The translations under genes and the position numbers were made by a program. The notes beneath the pieces are model-generated. The model saw only the letters and a list, made by a program, of their open reading frames with translations, did not search any database and had not been told where the DNA came from. A stretch of 64,000 nt of DNA from assembly GCF_026914185.1 (NCBI RefSeq), contig NC_070566.1, positions 186,001-250,000 of the forward strand, read 5' to 3'. Source of the DNA: Puccinia triticina. Taxonomy: Eukaryota; Basidiomycota; Pucciniomycetes; Pucciniales; Pucciniaceae. Each line of letters begins with the position of its first letter. The first letter of the stretch is position 1. Of this stretch, positions 62,040-64,000 are shown in pieces.

Positions 62040-62583
62040 TAGAGATGGGCTTTCGCACACGGGTACCCATTGCGTGTGCGGGTACCCGCCCGAAATTTTG
62101 CAAATTCTGGACACCCGCACCCGCACCCGCACCCGCCAGGGCAAGTACCCGGGTGCTTGGGGGCAGGTACCCGGGTGTAGGGGCAAGTACTTGCTTGTAA
62201 AGCACCTTCTACTCGACTCAAAAACTCATTCTCATTTCTTTAGCAATATATCAAAAGTAAATTTATTTAATTTTTCAACTTTTTTACTAACTACTCTTCA
62301 TTCTGATGACTCTTTTTTCTCTGTTGTTGCTTCCATTGATGCAAGATTCCGGGTTTAATCTTACCATTTCTCGAGTAAAATGCTACAGTCATTCCCCGAG
62401 TGACTGAAGATGCGTTGAGCCGGTGCCTTCAAGCCAAAACATAATTGCAAGGACCTTTCAACATCTACAGTTGTAGCTGATGAAGATGAACTTGAGTCAG
62501 TGATTGATCAAAGAAATAAAACAAAAACAATGAGTAAAACTACAAACCTGGACAGCTGAGCACGTCGAGTGCCATCTGAAGGA

Positions 62584-62798
62584 TGTTGAGTTGTCTGTTA
62601 GTCTGCTACCATGATGTATCACCACAGTATGGAGGGCTGTTGGATTGACCCATGAGCACTACCAACCAACCACCCAGCTGGCAGCCACAAGCGTCTGTAG
62701 CCTAGTTGGTAAAGGCAGCACTCTAGTATGTGTCTCAGCATAGCTGAGGTCGTGAGTTCGACTCTCACCAGACACATCTTCATTTTACAGTCTCTACA
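62584..62798 (+). repeat. 5' LTR of TRIM family 1
   Basis: 215 bp, identical to the 3' LTR by direct reading. Confidence 0.95.
62691..62775 (+). ncRNA. tRNA-Leu-like sequence inside the 5' LTR
   Basis: 85 nt of class II shape: acceptor GCGTCTG/CAGACAC with one mismatch, A box TAGCCTAGTTGG, D stem GCC/GGC, anticodon arm GCAC/GTGT with TAG in the loop, long variable arm CTCAGC-ata-GCTGAG, and T arm GTGAG-TTCGACT-CTCAC with a B box. The long variable arm indicates a Leu (or Ser) ancestor. Its place in an LTR suggests a polymerase III promoter. Confidence 0.8.
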
Positions 62799-62815
62799 GG
62801 TTATGAGCCCAGAGC
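62799..62815 (+). promoter_or_regulatory. Putative primer-binding site of TRIM family 1
   Basis: GGTTATGAGCCCAGAGC directly follows the 5' LTR. GGTTATGAGCCC is complementary to the conserved anticodon arm GGGCTCATAACC of eukaryotic initiator tRNA-Met, which would fit priming by a cut half-tRNA as known for copia-type elements. Confidence 0.6.
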
Positions 62816-62995
62816 TACCTGAGCGCTACTCGCTTACAATAGAGACTTGATGAATTTGTGAATGCTTACTTGTAAGACCACGCAAACCCCTATAAGCCTA
62901 CATCTAGATCACGGGTTCAATCCCTACGCTGATCATCTTTCCTGGGTCTCATTCCCACTCTCTCTTGGGGTCAATCCCCACTTCCCATCATGTAG

Positions 62996-63005
62996 CAAGG
63001 GGGGG
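62996..63005 (+). other. Polypurine tract of TRIM family 1
   Basis: cAAGGGGGGG immediately precedes the 3' LTR. Family 2 has a similar tract (gcaagggggtg) at the equivalent place. Confidence 0.75.
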
Positions 63006-63220
63006 TGTTGAGTTGTCTGTTAGTCTGCTACCATGATGTATCACCACAGTATGGAGGGCTGTTGGATTGACCCATGAGCACTACCAACCAACCACCCAGC
63101 TGGCAGCCACAAGCGTCTGTAGCCTAGTTGGTAAAGGCAGCACTCTAGTATGTGTCTCAGCATAGCTGAGGTCGTGAGTTCGACTCTCACCAGACACATC
63201 TTCATTTTACAGTCTCTACA
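63006..63220 (+). repeat. 3' LTR of TRIM family 1
   Basis: 215 bp; tRNA-like part at 63113-63197, identical to the 5' copy. Confidence 0.95.
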
Positions 63221-64000
63221 AAGGAGGCCTCCGTGATTGTTCCCGGGGCGTCCTTGTTGAATCCACCATTTCAGGGGGTCAACCGGTGATCCATCCTGAA
63301 GATGCAACCCGCCGGCAAGCCATATGTTGAGGGATCAGTCAAGGTGTTTGCTGAACGCGCTTTGGAGGCAGTGCTGAGCCCAGCAAGAATCCCTGTTGGA
63401 GGCTGTTTTGGCAGGAATCAGATCTGAGATGATGGCGGGTGAGGTAAGATCAGTGACTAACCTTGTGATGAGTATTGGGCTCTTGGGATAAGATTGGCGG
63501 AGCTGCAGGCTTGTAATAGGATTCCCACATCTCCCGGGTAAGCCGGATCCATTCGTCGATCCACTCAGGCTGCCACTTGGCAAGCTTGAAATATTCATCT
63601 TTGAAAGATGGATGCAGAACTTAAAAGAACAAAACATGTATGAGTTATCTATCTAATCAAAGATGAAGTAAGAAATCACCGACCCATAGCCACTTGATAC
63701 AACGGAGAGCAGTCTGTGAGCGTATAGTACTTATTTGTTAATTGAAACCCTGCACGGCAGGCATTTTGCAAAGCTGGAGGGTAGCCGTCTTGCCTGTTGG
63801 AAATGGCATTTGATAGATGGGAAGTGATGTGGTCAATAAAAACAACAACTTGCGATATTTGAGCGGCCCCCCAAGTTGAAACTTGAAGAGTGATTTTGTG
63901 GAACGGCTCAAGGACCTCAACCAGGTCTTGCGCTAATTTTAAATTGGTCTGAGTGATTTGATGTTCTCAAGGAGGTCCATGGCGTCTGTCCTTCTGCCAT

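Larger units (their letters stand above)
62584..63220 (+). mobile_element. Complete TRIM, family 1, with tRNA-Leu-like sequence in both LTRs
   Basis: Two identical 215-bp LTRs (62584-62798, 63006-63220), TGTTGAGTTG...TCTCTACA, enclose a 207-bp interior. The interior starts with a primer-binding-site-like GGTTATGAGCCCAGAGC and ends in the polypurine tract AAGGGGGGG. The 5-bp duplication AAGGA flanks it (62579-62583, 63221-63225). There are no reading frames of its own. Removing it with one AAGGA restores the hAT transposase frame (HGGLL|QMALDV). Identical LTRs mean the insertion is recent. Confidence 0.93.
62040..64000 (-). mobile_element. hAT transposon, 3' part, running off the window
   Basis: The transposase remnant at 62357-64000 identifies the superfamily. 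The probable terminus is TAGAGATGGGCTTTCGCACA at 62040, followed by GC-rich subterminal repeats (gggtacccgc, cacccgcacccgc) to about 62165. The other end and the 8-bp target duplication lie outside the window. The element contains a complete TRIM at 62584-63220. Confidence 0.7.
62357..64000 (-). pseudogene. hAT transposase, C-terminal half, disrupted
   Basis: Exon-like blocks at 64000-63684, 63619-63462, 63423-63221 plus 62583-62548 (split by the TRIM), and 62476-62357 join through GT-AG introns. They read in order EVLEPFHKITLQVSTWGAAQ, YPPALQNACRAGFQLTNKYY, HPSFKDEYFKLAKWQPEWID, PLKWWIQQGRPGNNHGG, ALDVLSCP, ATTVDVER and RGMTVAFYSRNGK. These are the hallmarks of the C-terminal part and dimerisation (Dimer_Tnp_hAT) region. 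A frameshift near 63330 (before WLAGGLHLQDG) and another in the VDVER exon accompany the TRIM insertion, so the enzyme is inactive. The N-terminal BED finger and the catalytic DDE residues would lie beyond the window. Confidence 0.85.

Overview
The window is nuclear DNA of a filamentous basidiomycete. Repeat content, intron size (about 66-118 bp) and several protein families without wider homologues that I recognise suggest a rust fungus (Pucciniales, Puccinia-like). That assignment is inference; no marker gene fixes the species. There is no bacterial-type organisation. Two host genes are clear: an SR-protein kinase (25947-28349, minus, four exons) and a 933-residue low-complexity and coiled-coil protein of unknown function (36497-39483, minus, three exons). 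A third intact-looking but possibly frameshifted gene of unknown function lies at 3990-6491 (plus). Two further rust-type reading frames at 1-483 and 829-2507 are partial or broken.

Nearly everything else is mobile or repetitive DNA. 9044-12058 is a recent non-autonomous LTR element: 321-bp LTRs, 5-bp target duplication, a Ty3-type integrase remnant and no reverse transcriptase. 16063-16389 is a Ty3/gypsy integrase tail. 19033-22213 is a decayed LINE (gag-like ORF1, endonuclease-bearing ORF2) on the minus strand. 62040-64000 is the end of a decayed hAT transposon. Five palindromic or inverted-repeat minisatellite fields share related hairpin cores.

Two systems stand out. First, short LTR elements whose LTRs carry a tRNA-like RNA polymerase III promoter. 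Family 1 (tRNA-Leu-like, 215-bp LTR) has a complete 637-bp copy with identical LTRs, a primer-binding site, a polypurine tract and an AAGGA target duplication at 62584-63220, inserted in the hAT transposase, plus two solo LTRs (21491-21705, 35850-36064). Family 2 (tRNA-Met-like, about 183-bp LTR) lies at 29765-30465; one of its LTRs is rearranged into a hairpin and its tRNA-like region is interrupted by a 112-bp inverted-repeat element. This architecture matches TRIMs with small-RNA promoters (the 'Helenus' type, as I recall the name).

Second, 47813-61456 is a 13.6-kb inverted-repeat structure. It has CACTA-type ends, long arms with subterminal TATATTGATCAA repeats and no transposase, and encloses about 61 forward and 7 inverted copies of a 173-bp satellite. 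Its right arm alone holds a string of seven differently sequenced hairpins. Smaller elements with CAC-type ends and 3-bp duplications at 18710-18925, 30282-30393 and 36255-36473 suggest that a CACTA-class transposase elsewhere in the genome has acted on this region repeatedly.
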